Source of the DNA: Athripsodes cinereus | Lineage: Eukaryota; Arthropoda; Insecta; Trichoptera; Leptoceridae | DNA: 64,000 nt | Direction of reading: 5' to 3' | Assembly: GCA_947579605.1 (NCBI GenBank) | Contig: OX388325.1 | Coordinates: 15,433,572-15,497,571 of the forward strand | In this document: positions 32,301 to 42,037 of the stretch, in pieces | Position numbering within the stretch: the first letter of the stretch is position 1 | Layout: every line of letters begins with the position of its first letter | Translations under genes and position numbers: made by a program | Notes under the pieces: model-generated | Seen by the model: only the letters and a program-made list of their open reading frames with translations | What the model was told of the DNA's origin: nothing | Database searches by the model: none

Positions 32301-32772
32301 GTAATAAACAGATGGCCCACCTTTTCTGTAAGTTTTCGAGGCAGGTGTTCGAAAAAAAGCATTTTACATTTTGAATTACGCGATGAGGTTTGCTACCTAT
32401 ATTGAATGTCTTAATTTTTTTGTTGGCACAGAGAAGACGGTTTGCATGTTAATTACATGCGGCTGATCTGCTGGCTACCCCAATAAGATTTCCAGATCCA
32501 GAAAAATGGATCTATGTGCCATTGGATGAGTGTTTTTGAGCCTCTCAACTGTCTGTTGACAAGTCTAGCTTAATAAAGAATGGAGTTTTACCTTTAAAAA
32601 AGTAATTATTGAGTTGTATGACAGTATTCTCGGAGTCTACACCCACAATATCAACCAGTTTGAGGTTACCTTCTTTCTTCATTTCTTTATCTAACAAATC
32701 TCTGAAATCCGCAAATATCAAAATCTCCTCCTCTTCTCCCTCAGAATCAATTACTTCTTCATTTGGATTCAT
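29176..32772 (-). CDS. GTF3C6: General transcription factor 3C polypeptide 6 (TFIIIC subunit)
   Basis: Three exons join in frame to 187 codons: 32772-32592, 30699-30529 and 29387-29176. GTF3C6 is the small subunit of TFIIIC, which binds internal promoters of tRNA and other Pol III genes in the nucleus. Exon 1 starts MNPNEEVIDSEGEEEE, an acidic leader, then FADFRDLLDKE and VDSENTVIQLNNYFF, matching the family's 'VELSGIID...ILGIDTE.PI.Q' region. Exon 2 has GEYEKCMGTHLFFE and YVCKTRKILNMKRVFLTPKE, matching 'GEYEDTLGT...F' and 'L.Y.C.T.K.L...R..L..K'. Exon 3 is a less conserved basic then acidic tail. Human GTF3C6 is slightly longer (about 213). Intron 1 holds a SINE and several repeats; a LINE sits upstream. 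Confidence 0.9.
29465..30222. mobile_element. hAT-like relic split by a LINE
   Basis: The outer parts match an element at 53705-53895 in opposite orientation: gagatacaacgaatag and ccaaataccgaatatt on the left; tctacaagttattagttcc, atttggcagaataacg and gccgagtagacag on the right, ending gttgcatttctag. A LINE fragment at 29730-30030 splits it. Confidence 0.5.
29730..30030 (+). mobile_element. 5'-truncated RTE-like LINE with 13-bp target duplication
   Basis: Flanked by TATAATTATGCAT at 29717-29729 and 30031-30043. The coding remnant reads KLRWFGHVERMNEDR and IKWQDHLYQIL, the C-terminal end of an RTE-type ORF, also found at 52921-53150. The tail is (gtat)-rich (ggtatgtatg). Confidence 0.85.
30385..30482 (+). 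repeat. Dispersed repeat family A
   Basis: cactatcacagcatttccca, gtgggacagccag and tgtaataaacatgcaaggc, in family order. Confidence 0.7.
30529..30699 (-). CDS. GTF3C6: GTF3C6 exon 2
   Basis: 171 bp, phase 1 at both ends, between acceptor atttttacag and donor G|gtatgt. It carries the best conserved block (GEYEKCMGTHLFF). Confidence 0.9.
30853..31330 (-). mobile_element. DNA element family E, copy 1
   Basis: About 480 bp with imperfect terminal inverted repeats (cttaagtagcattcacattg against gggcgttcacatttgttca inverse) and gatgatcatcc near both ends. A highly similar copy lies inverted at 36617-37100. A 91-codon minus-strand frame (DGGKRLPLVIILMKGPFTET) is kept in both copies. It sits in GTF3C6 intron 1. 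Confidence 0.8.
31341..31588. mobile_element. Foldback MITE, family F, copy 1
   Basis: Ends atcgtcctggttctatgaaa and the inverse of the same. Long inner arms include gtccacagatcaacaaatgt and its inverse. Second copy at 60694-60955. Located in GTF3C6 intron 1. Confidence 0.88.
31855..31975 (-). repeat. Dispersed repeat family A
   Basis: Reverse-direction copy: ggacaatcagcgtgtttatt, tctgcctgctattcccgc, tgggatatgccgtgatgata. Confidence 0.7.
32089..32266 (+). mobile_element. tRNA-derived SINE, family 1
   Basis: Same head and body as 5428 and 23062, with the A-box region altered to tagcctcggggtagag. Inserted in GTF3C6 intron 1, opposite in orientation to the gene. Confidence 0.9.
32385..32492 (-). 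repeat. Dispersed repeat family A
   Basis: gcgatgaggtttgctaccta, gcacagagaagacggtttgc, ttaattacatgcggctgat and tgctggctacccc. This is a well preserved left half of the family. Confidence 0.75.
32592..32772 (-). CDS. GTF3C6: GTF3C6 exon 1
   Basis: Sixty codons plus one base. Donor TTTAAAG|gtaaaa. The ATG at 32772 follows an A-rich leader and is the first in frame. Confidence 0.88.
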
Positions 32773-33036
32773 TATTTACAACAATATTCAAATCAGTTTT
32801 CATACAAAGAAACAAGTTATTAACTCAAAAATTACATCTATTCGTGATTTATTTCCAAATTTCAAACGATACACTTTTTGACAGCTGTCTACTAACAAAC
32901 TTTTGTATGACCATTTAAAAAATAAAAATAAAAGTATTGCCAGACACCAAAATTTTACTACACAAATTTCATAAATTTGAAAAAGCATTTGAATTTTTGT
33001 TTATTCCTATTCATTAAAACATGATTAAAACATAAT

Positions 33037-34394
33037 TTTTTTTTTTTTTTTTATTATTGGCGATGCATCCTTGTTTGGATGATTTCCGCCATTTATAATC
33101 ATGGGTTTATTGTTTCAGGTTATAACTATAGATTAAACTAATTAGTTCAATAATGAGCAAAAGTGATCAATTTTTTAAAGTACAATGAAATTTTTCAGAA
33201 CAAAATCAAACAACATTCCATACACCTTATCATCCTCTAAACCAAGCAGATAGCTGATGTTAAGTGGGTATTCTACATTCTGAAGGGAGAAATACAAATC
33301 ACCGCGGTCCCGAAGTGGGCACGCGAAAAAGACGTGGTCAAGAGTCTCATAATCTGTACCACACTCACAGTCAGGAATTGATGCGAGACCCAGTTTAAAG
33401 AGATGACTCTCCAATCTATGGTGATTGAATCGCATGCGCGAAATCGTGACAATCTGGGTTCTATTTATCTTCTTTTTGTGATACCAAGGTTTTCTTGTTA
33501 TCTGTTTTTTAATACACTTATAATAAAATCCCTTATGGTTACTTGCTGAGTTCCAAAGTTGTTCCCATTCCTGATATACTTCTCTCAAGGCCGCTTGAGA
33601 AAGGTCGCTATTTGGTATTATAAGCCCGGAAGGATACAAACCATCTTCAGTAGCCTTTTTAGCTAAAGTGTCAACTTTCTCGTTATGATTTATACCGCAA
33701 TGGGAAGGAATCCATACCACAACGGCGTCTCCTCCTTTCGTTTTGAACTCGTGTAGGGTCTTCCTAATATTCAATATGTTAATGTTTTCACAGTTAAAAG
33801 GGTGAGTAATTATCAAGGATTGGACCAGTGAAAGCGAATCTGTAAAAATAGCAACCTTGTCAAAACGTAAACGTTGGCTAATATTTAGAGCCTCTAGCAC
33901 AGCTAAAGCTTCAGCAGTAAAAACTGACGCCTTTGGAGGCAGTTTTAACAAAGTAGAGGAATCATTATGAGGAAAGTATACTGCTGCCCCAGAGGGATTG
34001 TTCTGGGAAAATTTGGAGCCATCCGTAAATATGTGAATGTGGTGAGGCCATCTTTTAATAGTCTCGAATTGAAAAAGTTGGTTAATCTGTTGGGGCGTCC
34101 GTTTTGTCACTTTGTCAATTCCAACGTTTTCAACAACATTAGGCTCATGCACTAAAGTTTCGAAGGAATATTTGTATATAGGAGAGGGAGATGCTTGTCT
34201 GGTCGTAAATGGGTGTGTTTTGAATTTTTCGAAACTGCTACACAGATAAGGCTTTTTTTTGTTTTTCCAGAATCTATTTGAATTGCAAAGTTGATTCAAA
34301 GTGAGCAGGTTTTTCGATAGTGGGTGGTCAATGAATTGGATTCTTTTGATGAGAAATGAGTCGGACAGGAATTGTCTTCGCAGTCTGAGAGGCA
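33037..34394 (-). mobile_element. 5'-truncated LINE with poly(A) and 13-bp target duplication
   Basis: ATTAAAACATAAT occurs at 33024-33036 and 34395-34407. The forward T run at 33036-33052 is the poly(A) tail of a minus-strand element. The copy starts abruptly inside a coding frame, so it is 5'-truncated. It lies about 1.6 kb upstream of GTF3C6 exon 1. Confidence 0.92.
33175..34394 (-). CDS. LINE ORF2 C-terminal part with RNase H
   Basis: About 406 codons open to a stop at 33177-33175. An RNase H domain is visible: FTDGSK (first Asp), AEALAVLEAL (Glu), FTDSLSLVQ (second Asp) and VWIPSHCGI. After it come KKKINRTQIVTISRMRFNHH and the cysteine cluster DCECGTDYETLDHVFFACP, typical of jockey/I-type insect elements with RNase H. 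The reverse transcriptase was lost at integration. The frame has no internal stop, so the copy is young, but it has no start or promoter of its own. Confidence 0.88.
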
Positions 34395-34409
34395 ATTAAA
34401 ACATAATAT

Positions 34410-36610
34410 TGAGGCCTAAAAGAATGCACAGGGCATCATTTTTATAGAAAAGGTATTTCATACTTTCTAAAAAGTTCTCCAGTCCTCAGTCTTACTATAA
34501 AAAAACAAGTATAGCGAAACATCACTTAAGACATTTATCAACAGGTCACGAATTGATGATTCTTCAACACTGATTAAGTATGCTGCTTCTTATTATCCTC
34601 CTTGTGTTGTGTCAAGACTCCCCGATGTTGTTCACTTGTGTGACTGTGTGTCTTCCAAAACCTCTTCCACCCTTGATGATCAGTTGCAGCACCTTTAGCT
34701 ATTCCAAATGTCTTTATTTTTTGTGAGAAGTTAACTACATATATATGCAATCGAATAGTCTGTTTCTCTTTCGTCTCTCCATTGAATAATGATTTTATTT
34801 CTCATTTCTTTCATTTTGCGTAAAATTATGTGAATTATGTGATTTTGGATGAAAATTAGATCATACACTGTTTTCTGGTACTTAACTCACTCGTGAGAAA
34901 ATCTGTAATGGTGTGGAGGAAAAGGAATGGGACTAAAGAGGTATTATTTCAGTCAAGATTGTATAATATATTGTAATAATACAAATATTTGTGAAAAATA
35001 TATAATATATTTGATAGAATGTAGATAATGTATAAATATTATAATACAAATTGAAATAAACAAACAAACTATGCTGGGTACATTTGATAAACCTAAACTG
35101 TCTTGCTAATGAAAAATGCAATGAGTTTATAAGAACTACAGTTGAAAAAAAGACAGTTAATAATGGGATAATAATAGTTTGGTTACTGTTAGTTGATGTT
35201 AAACATAATAGTTTAAAACAGGAATTGATGAACATATTATTAGCAGAGCGCACTTAAACCAGCCTAAGACGATTCGTATAAGCATCAGGACACCTTTCCT
35301 GTTCCTACTAAAGAAAGTTTACACAATCTGTAGGATGAGGTACCTGTTCAGTAATATTTTAGTGATCTGCATTATTTAATTGCGTTGTAATTTTTAATTT
35401 CACAACATTCCATCTGCTGATTACATTAAAGTAATTATTGGTCCTCCGAGCCGGATTTCAAACAGCAACCAAAACTAATATTTTGGTTAATAATGTAATA
35501 TCTTTTACCGCACTTTTCACTAGCATGGCAGAGAGGATGTGAAGACATCTAGTGTTAAAAATCAGCATATTACATTAATTTTGATAATAATACATGTAAA
35601 CTATTATAAGAATTATTATATAATTTATACATAATGATTATAATTAATCTAACTACATAATGTACAACTTTGCAGAAAGATTGGTATTCACATTTATTAT
35701 TTGAGTAATCACTCAGGATGCAAAATGTGAACACTCGGGATGTATTTCACAGTTTGATGAGAAAAACATTCAGATATTTTTTTTACTGAATTAAAAGCTA
35801 TACTAATCAAAGAACAAGTAAAACCAAAGAGGTACCATGGACTAAGAATCCCATTCCAAATAATCTGAGTTATAATACTGTTATGAAGTTAGCAAAATTT
35901 ACATTTGCAGTTGGCAGACTGTGGCTAACTTCATAGGAGCGCTATAACGCAAAATATTTGCCTCACTATGTTGAAATAAAATAATAGGGATAGCATCTCT
36001 ACTATCTTACTCTATGTAACAGAAACACAAATTTATGATCGAATATTTGATACTTAGAAAGACAATTTTTCATTCAATAGGAATGTGCGACTATATACAT
36101 ACGTTAAGATGAATATGATTATATTTTATATATACATAGTGCCACTTTGTGATACGTAACCCAAAACCTATTTCAATTAAATTATAAGTGATCCTGAGGT
36201 TGAATGGAATTTTTATAAGATTATTTTAATAAGACAAAGAATGATCCAAGACATGGTTGGCCATTTGAGCAAAACAAATTGCCCGCTACATTGGTTGTTG
36301 TAGAGAACACCCATCTATTGAAGAATGGGCTTGACAGTTTATAAAGTAAAATCCGAATTTGAGGATATAAATATATAATATTTGCTTTAAGCTTCCTGCT
36401 TGATAGTTAATAATAAAAAGACAGTAGAAAGAGATTTATTCTGTTTCAGGAATTTCTTTAATAAATTATCATTCTTGTGATTTTTTTTGTAATGTATTAA
36501 TCATTGTATGAGACCACATATGTAAATGTAATATATGAAACTATCATGTAAGGCTTAGAAAACGTAACATCTCCATATTTAGTTGCATCGATTGTATCCA
36601 GCATGAGGTA
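34410..36610. other. No recognisable gene over 2.2 kb
   Basis: AT-rich sequence. A short repeat near 35255-35300 (taaaccagcctaagacgatt) also occurs near 2452, 24070 and, inverted, 52260. A segment at 36285-36340 (cccgctacattggttgttg) resembles part of the element at 56.2-56.5 kb. No exon is supported. Confidence 0.45.
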
Positions 36611-36616
36611 CTGATA

Positions 36617-37100
36617 CTTAAGGGTCGTTCACATACGTTCACTTTCAGTGATCACTCCGGATGATCCTCCAAGATGAACAAGTGTGAACGGGCGTTTCAT
36701 CGCTAGTGATCACTAGCGATGACGGAGGAAAGAGATTACCACTCGTCATAATTTTGATGAAAGGTCCTTTCACTGAAACGACCATAAACAAGTTTTATCT
36801 TATTATTTGTTTAATTCTCTATGAATTTGTTTTGAATGTCAGAATCATGTACAAAATTATCATGCAGTCGAGAGCTATATTAATTTATTATAAGTGTTAT
36901 TTTTCATTTTTGAATTTGTTTAATTATTTTTATACGAAAATACGTCAAACTACATACAACATGAGTGAGAGAGAGTGTTGACATGGCAGTGAAAGCATAG
37001 GATGAACAAATGTGAACAGACGTGTTCACTTTCGATGAACAGGTTTGACCCTGACACTCTGGATGATCATCCAAAGTGAAGCAATGTGAATGCTACTTAA
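36617..37100 (+). mobile_element. DNA element family E, copy 2
   Basis: Inverted copy of 30853-31330, very similar over its length. The 91-codon frame (36706-36981) differs from copy 1 by one residue near the start (SDDGG against SNDGG). Ends gggtcgttcacatacgttca and gcaatgtgaatgctacttaa. Confidence 0.85.
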
Positions 37101-37112
37101 GATACACTAGAA

Positions 37113-37542
37113 CAGGGATGCACAGACTTATAGGGAACAGGGGCCACTCGGGAAGATTATGAGCTAAGGACGGGCCGCTATAAGAAAATTAACACTCACT
37201 AAAAATTCAAATTTCCAGAAATGCACACACATTAAAATTTCTACCCCCCCCCCCCTGTCACCGAATTTTCCAAATGGTATAGTACTACTGTATAGGAATT
37301 TAGAATATTTCAAAAACACCTCAGTTTTCTTAAAGAATATTTTCTCACAGTACCTGTGTTTGATTTTTCAAAATGGTATAGGAATTTGAAATATTTCAAA
37401 AAACTCCTCAGTTTTGTTAAAGAATATTTACTCGAATTATTAAGTATCCGGTACTTTTACCGAATATTCGATTATTACTGGTATTGACAATTTTTTCTAA
37501 TATTGTATAATTCGCTGGTGGGCTGCGGTTTGTGCATCGCTG
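37113..37542. mobile_element. hAT-type MITE with 8-bp target duplication
   Basis: CACTAGAA at 37105-37112 and 37543-37550 is the duplication. TIRs are CAGGGATGCACAGAC and the inverse of CAGCGATGCACAAAC. The body has a C run (37236-37256) and atttccaaatggtatagtac-like repeats shared with 57.2 and 59.3 kb. Non-coding. Confidence 0.92.
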
Positions 37543-37624
37543 CACTAGAACAATACCTAAACATGTAATAGTCATTGTGGTTTATATGAACAAATTTCGA
37601 AGCCTCTGGTATATCTCCTGATAC

Positions 37625-38140
37625 TTATGTAATTTGAAACAAGTCTTTCTTTCTACTATAGATTATTGATTCCGAGAGAGACGTCTTTCCACTTATTCAT
37701 TATCCATCATGACTGATAATGACCTGATAAGTCGAAAGACGTCTCTCTCGATAATAATGACCTGATAAGTCGAAAAACGTCTCTCTCGATAATAATGACC
37801 TGATAAGTCGAAAAACGTCTCTCTCGATAATAATGACCTGATAAGTCGAAAGACGTCTCTCTCGATAATAATGATCTGATAAGTCGAAAGACGTCTCTCT
37901 CGATAATAATGACCTGATAAGTCGAAAAACGTCTCTCTCGATAATAATGACCTGATAAGTCGAAAGACGTCTCTCTCGATAATAATGACCTGATAAGTCG
38001 AAAGACGTCTCTCTCGATAATAATGACCTGATAAGTCGAAAGACGTCTCTCTCGATAATAATGACCTGATAAGTGGAAATACGTCTCTCTCGGAATCAAT
38101 AATCTATAGTAGAAAGAAACAATTGTTTCAAATTACATAA
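37625..38140. mobile_element. Long-TIR MITE filled with 38-bp repeats
   Basis: Ends ttatgtaatttgaaac and its inverse. TIRs extend about 75 bp, through gattattgattccgagagag and gacgtctttccactta. The interior is a tandem array of 38-bp units. Confidence 0.9.
37712..38091. repeat. 38-bp tandem array, about ten units
   Basis: Unit ataataatgacctgataagt plus cgaaagacgtctctctcg. The half with gacgtctctctcg copies part of the TIR. A minus-strand frame of 130 codons runs right through because all three frames of the unit lack stops. I regard it as fortuitous. Confidence 0.92.
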
Positions 38141-38204
38141 TAATGGAATTCTACTACATATGCACCGACACAACAAATATCTACTGACACCTTAATTGGA
38201 CAAA

Positions 38205-38370
38205 AGCACACCTTGAGATAAGGATGGTTTGCGGGTTCAAGTCCCGTCTAGGACACTATCGAATAGCTGACGTTGTCTTTACTAAGCTCTATACGATAGT
38301 TTAATGTGTCAAATTTGAATTCATTTAATTGTGTTTTATTTATTTGCTAAATAAAGATTTATTGTAATGA
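38205..38370 (+). mobile_element. tRNA-related SINE, family 3 (3' part)
   Basis: gcgggttcaagtcccgtc is a B box with a paired stem, followed by taggaca and a body ending in gctaaataaagatttattgt. The A-box half is not convincing. Confidence 0.45.
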
Positions 38371-38374
38371 ATTT

Positions 38375-39052
38375 ATTTAGATATTCACGGCCGAAGCCTT
38401 TTACATGTAAAAAACTTAGTAGATATACATACAATATATGCATAGCTGAATTCATTGAGAGATGAACAAAAATCAAATTGGAAAGTAACATTCAGAGCAA
38501 AACATTAAAAATTGAACAATTAATTAACTCTTGCTAAACTGTGAGTCACTTCAAACCTCATCTCAACCTTAACTGCTGTAGAAACCTTTGCGCATATAAT
38601 AAAATAATAGAATTATTAGTACAGTATTCTTACTCCAAACGTTTGTAATAACGTTGGGAAACTACCACGACAATTACCTTCAATTCAATATGTAATAACT
38701 TTAATTGCGTTAGAAAAAGCGTCCCTCTTAATATTTTACTTGGGACTTCTATTTCTAGCTTCCAGGTTTCCAGAATCAAATGTAACTTGTGTTATATTCA
38801 GAAGAAAATATTCAACTTCACCAAATTAATTTATTTAATTAATTTTATTATTTTTGCACATCCTCAGTTATATAACAAAATCAATTTAAATAAAAAAAAA
38901 TTGATGTGAGATGGTGAGATTATGATATAAATAATGATTTTTAAACATATTTTCGTTAATGGATGTACAATTAACAAAGTATCTTTTTCATTAACGATTA
39001 ACAAAGTTAAACTTTGATTAAAATTGGTGCCCAGTTCCAGTAATAGTAAAAG
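38375..39052. other. Syntaxin-5 3' flank, no other gene
   Basis: AT-rich DNA downstream of the syntaxin-5 stop. Part of the region must carry its 3' UTR. I see no repeat boundary. Confidence 0.45.
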
Positions 39053-39538
39053 TTACGCCAAGAAAACCACGAAAAATATAAAGAAGAAAATAAGAACGCC
39101 AAATATCTTAAACATCAACATTCTGTTATTTGTTACTGATTGGAAATATTTTAAAATCTGCGAATGAGCAGCTTCTATATTCAACTCCGCATCTTGGACG
39201 TTAGCGTCGATCCTGCTCACAGCTTCATCCTGTTCTTTGACCATATGAGCCAATTGTTGGAATATACCGCCGAGTTCGACAATCGTACTTTCAATGTTAT
39301 GCATAGTTTCCGCCCTTTCTGCAATGTAAACATCCGAATCGTCTCTCATCGCCATTTGTTGTCTCTGATAGTTGTTTCTGTTGAATTGTCCACCAGCCGC
39401 AATTCCATCCATCTCAATGCTGACGTGCTGTTCTTCGTCTAATAAGCTTGTTGATCCTTTGACAGGAGGGAGACCTTTAGTGAACCTTTCCCGCCTTGAG
39501 TTTTGATGTTTCAAATTCTCAGATCGTACTTCTAACAC
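39053..39538 (-). CDS. Stx5: Syntaxin-5 exon 3
   Basis: Acceptor ttatttcag, then VLEVRSENLK to the tail anchor and stop. 161 codons. Confidence 0.95.
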   Translation of the reverse strand: MLEVRSENLKHQNSRRERFTKGLPPVKGSTSLLDEEQHVSIEMDGIAAGGQFNRNNYQRQQMAMRDDSDVYIAERAETMHNIESTIVELGGIFQQLAHMVKEQDEAVSRIDANVQDAELNIEAAHSQILKYFQSVTNNRMLMFKIFGVLIFFFIFFVVFLA

Positions 39539-41478
39539 CTGAAATAAAAATAATAAATAATTAGATTTTAGGCATAAGTAAATAAAATAAAAGATCTTTA
39601 ATAATTCAAGAGTTTTAGTGTTTACGCTGTGGAAATCCATTTTTAATTTTAATAAATAAAATATAAAAATATATTATTGAGCACTGTTTAATCTCCACTA
39701 TGTTAGGTTAAATATTTCAGTTTCCCTGAAGATGCCTACAAGTATAGGCGAAAACGTTCGGTATTTAACCTAACATAGTGGAGATTAAACAGTGCTCAAT
39801 AATATATTTTTATATTTTATTTATTAAAATTAAAAGATCTTTATTGAACACTAAAACAAAATGAATAAAAGGTAGGCTAGTTGCCGATTGCCAACTTCTT
39901 CGAACAAACTTGATGTTTGATAAAATAATAATAACTAGACAATTTCTTTAAGATGCGCCGTTTTGTGGAAAAGCCCATTCAAGAATCATAACACCTCCAG
40001 AACAATAAAGGTTCTACATCATAGTAATCATAGTTAAATAATTATGAGAAATGGATTGATGTGCTTTTGCATGTGAACCCCTCACTTAACAACTTCGATT
40101 TAGTAGTGATAAGATTATATTGTCCAACTATATTGTTAAGGCATGTGCAAGGCGACCTGTATGTCTATTACATGCTCCAGTCAGTTCAATAGTTGCTACA
40201 CTTATGGGGGATGTTTTGATGGTATAGATTGAAAAAAGTTGTTAACAATTATTTAGAAAAAATACCTGCTTAAAGTGTGTACTCATAGAAGCGAGTCTGG
40301 ACTGTAATCCCAGCACCACGCTAGAAGAATGCGAATGCAGATGTCGCTGCCCACGTGGCAGCTCCCCCAGACGAGCTATCTGCTGGTTCAGGGATCCAAG
40401 ATCTCCTTTTATAATGTAAGTCAACTCCTGTATCTCTGCCGGACGATCGTCGAATAATGATTTCTTTTTCGCCACTAAAACAATAATTGTATTATTATTA
40501 TTATGGATATGAAGCAGACAGCAAAGCTGGTATGCTTGAATGAGTCCATGATGTTACTGCAATCTGTCAAGTCCATTCTTAAAAGAATTTACACTCCCAG
40601 CAACAACCAAACCTCAACAATCAAATTCACCTATCCAGTTATACAGGATATCAAAGGATTAGGCTCAATGACATGTAAAAATTAATACAATCCGAATTGA
40701 AAGAATTATTAGTGATGGGTCTTCGTAAAACATTTCAAATAAAAAAATTAACATATCTATTGTAAAATTGTGAAACTTTGAGTGCAAGGGGAGTCAGAGA
40801 CCTAATACGAAAAAAAAGATCTACACTTTCGAATCCTGTCAAAGTAAGGTTTTGGCTCCTGGAATTTACTGAAGTATTCAGTATGGTCTTAATGCTAGAA
40901 AGCCTGGAGACCACTGGTATAGATAAATGTATAGTTTAGGTCAATGTAATATTGAATAAAGAAGTCTTAAGCTTAAAAATAATCAACTCTAATTTAAGTC
41001 ATAAACAACAGATTTCAAGTAAATAATACAATTAAAAGTCAGTGAGAAAGTACGTATACTCACGTAATGCCAACTTTTCTAATTTGGAGTATGTGCTGGA
41101 AATATTTTTACTAATAATTCTTGCACTCTGCATAAACTGCGAATAGCTTTGCAGGGCCTGCGCCCTTCTGGCATCTTTTGTGGCTGTCGCCCTCGCTATA
41201 GCGCCTCCCGCTAATGTTCTAATCGCCGCACTAAACTCCTGAGTTCTATCTCGAGACGTCATGACGACAAGAATATCTTTCTCTGCTAAAAATGGAAACA
41301 GTTCTTCATCAGAGTCAACCGCACTAGTGTTGAGGAACTTTACGCCCTCTCGGTGACTCTGATTTTGAGGCTCTAAAGGGGGATTGTAATATGGTTTGCT
41401 GTGGTTTTTATCACTGTCCTCAGGGATCACTATTTGCACTTTGTGTTCTTGTGCAGGAACTCTGCGCCGAGCGTGCAT
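39053..41478 (-). CDS. Stx5: Syntaxin-5 (Golgi Qa-SNARE)
   Basis: Three exons (41478-41064, 40474-40266, 39538-39053) join to 369 codons. Syntaxin-5 drives ER-to-Golgi and intra-Golgi fusion as the Qa-SNARE on Golgi membranes. MTSRDRTQEF at residue 73 matches the start of the short mammalian form, so the 72 residues before it suggest a long ER-retrieved form; an arginine run (MHARRRV) supports that. LAKKKSLFDDRPAEIQELTY, VLEVRSENLK and the SNARE core DAELNIEAAHSQILKYFQSV are family signatures. The SNARE motif is about residues 279-340, with the central glutamine in GIFQQLAHMV. The final 20 residues are hydrophobic (IFGVLIFFFIFFVVFLA), a tail anchor. Confidence 0.96.
39641..39835. mobile_element. 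Foldback MITE in syntaxin-5 intron 2
   Basis: Arms of about 74 bp are essentially perfect inverses (taaacagtgctcaataatat and its inverse), around a loop with gaagatgcctacaagtat. It sits about 100 bp upstream of the exon 3 acceptor, so the pre-mRNA can form a long hairpin there. Confidence 0.9.
40130..40225 (-). repeat. Dispersed repeat family A, degenerate copy
   Basis: tgtatgtctattacatgctc, cttatgggggatgttttgat and ggtatag end. In syntaxin-5 intron 2. Confidence 0.5.
40266..40474 (-). CDS. Stx5: Syntaxin-5 exon 2
   Basis: 209 bp, acceptor ttttag, donor AAGCAG|gtattt. Encodes LAKKKSLFDDRP through LASMSTHFKQ. Confidence 0.94.
41064..41478 (-). CDS. Stx5: Syntaxin-5 exon 1
   Basis: 138 codons plus one base, donor TTAC|gtgagt. 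Contains both candidate starts, MHARRR (41478) and MTSRDR (codon 73), the second with a weaker upstream context. Confidence 0.93.
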
Positions 41479-42037
41479 CTCATATTAGACAGCGGCCACA
41501 CTCTTTATATTAACATACAACACGACAAAATGTATTATAAACTAATTATACTAATAAACTTTCATAATTCCAGCTGGATTATATTATACTATGACATTTA
41601 CACAAATTATAAAATGACACATAATCCCCTTCACCCCGCCTCACCCTTCCTCATCACATGAATTTTGACAGGTCAGTATTGCCGCATTGCGCAACTTTCA
41701 CTTTTTCGTACTTAAAAATATTAATATATTTTTAAAAATTGAATCTATTGAGGATCAAGTGCTTGCTAGACGGATGATATGTATATTTTTTTAATATTCA
41801 TTTATTTATTCATTCATAATATTCATGTTTGGACAAACACGTTTTTCAGAAAGATTTGTTTTACATTGGTTTTTTTTCGGTCGTTTTGCACAAAAATATA
41901 TTTTCTTGTCTATGAAAGAAAATGATAGTCTATCCAAATCCACGTGTTGTCTTTGGTTATTATTACATGTCAAATTGTGGGTGATCTTGGAAAGTTTTTA
42001 TCGGAAAGTTGTGTTTTTATCTAAATTTGCCACGAAG
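41479..42037. promoter_or_regulatory. Shared upstream region of syntaxin-5 and MBF1
   Basis: The two genes are divergent with 559 bp between start codons. The segment must hold both 5' UTRs and probably a bidirectional promoter. I see no clear TATA box or initiator in a decisive position. Confidence 0.45.

Noticed and set aside
37707..38099. 130-codon minus-strand frame with a 38-residue periodic protein
   Set aside because: It follows from a 38-bp unit with no stop in any minus frame; no start context, splice signal or known repeat protein supports it.
38225..38265. tRNA gene
   Set aside because: Only the B-box side is tRNA-like; no full cloverleaf can be drawn, and a SINE-like tail follows.
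41825..42037. 71-codon N-terminal extension of MBF1
   Set aside because: The upstream peptide is Phe-rich and unlike the family; MTDWE at 42038 aligns with the conserved start, so the extension is 5' UTR.
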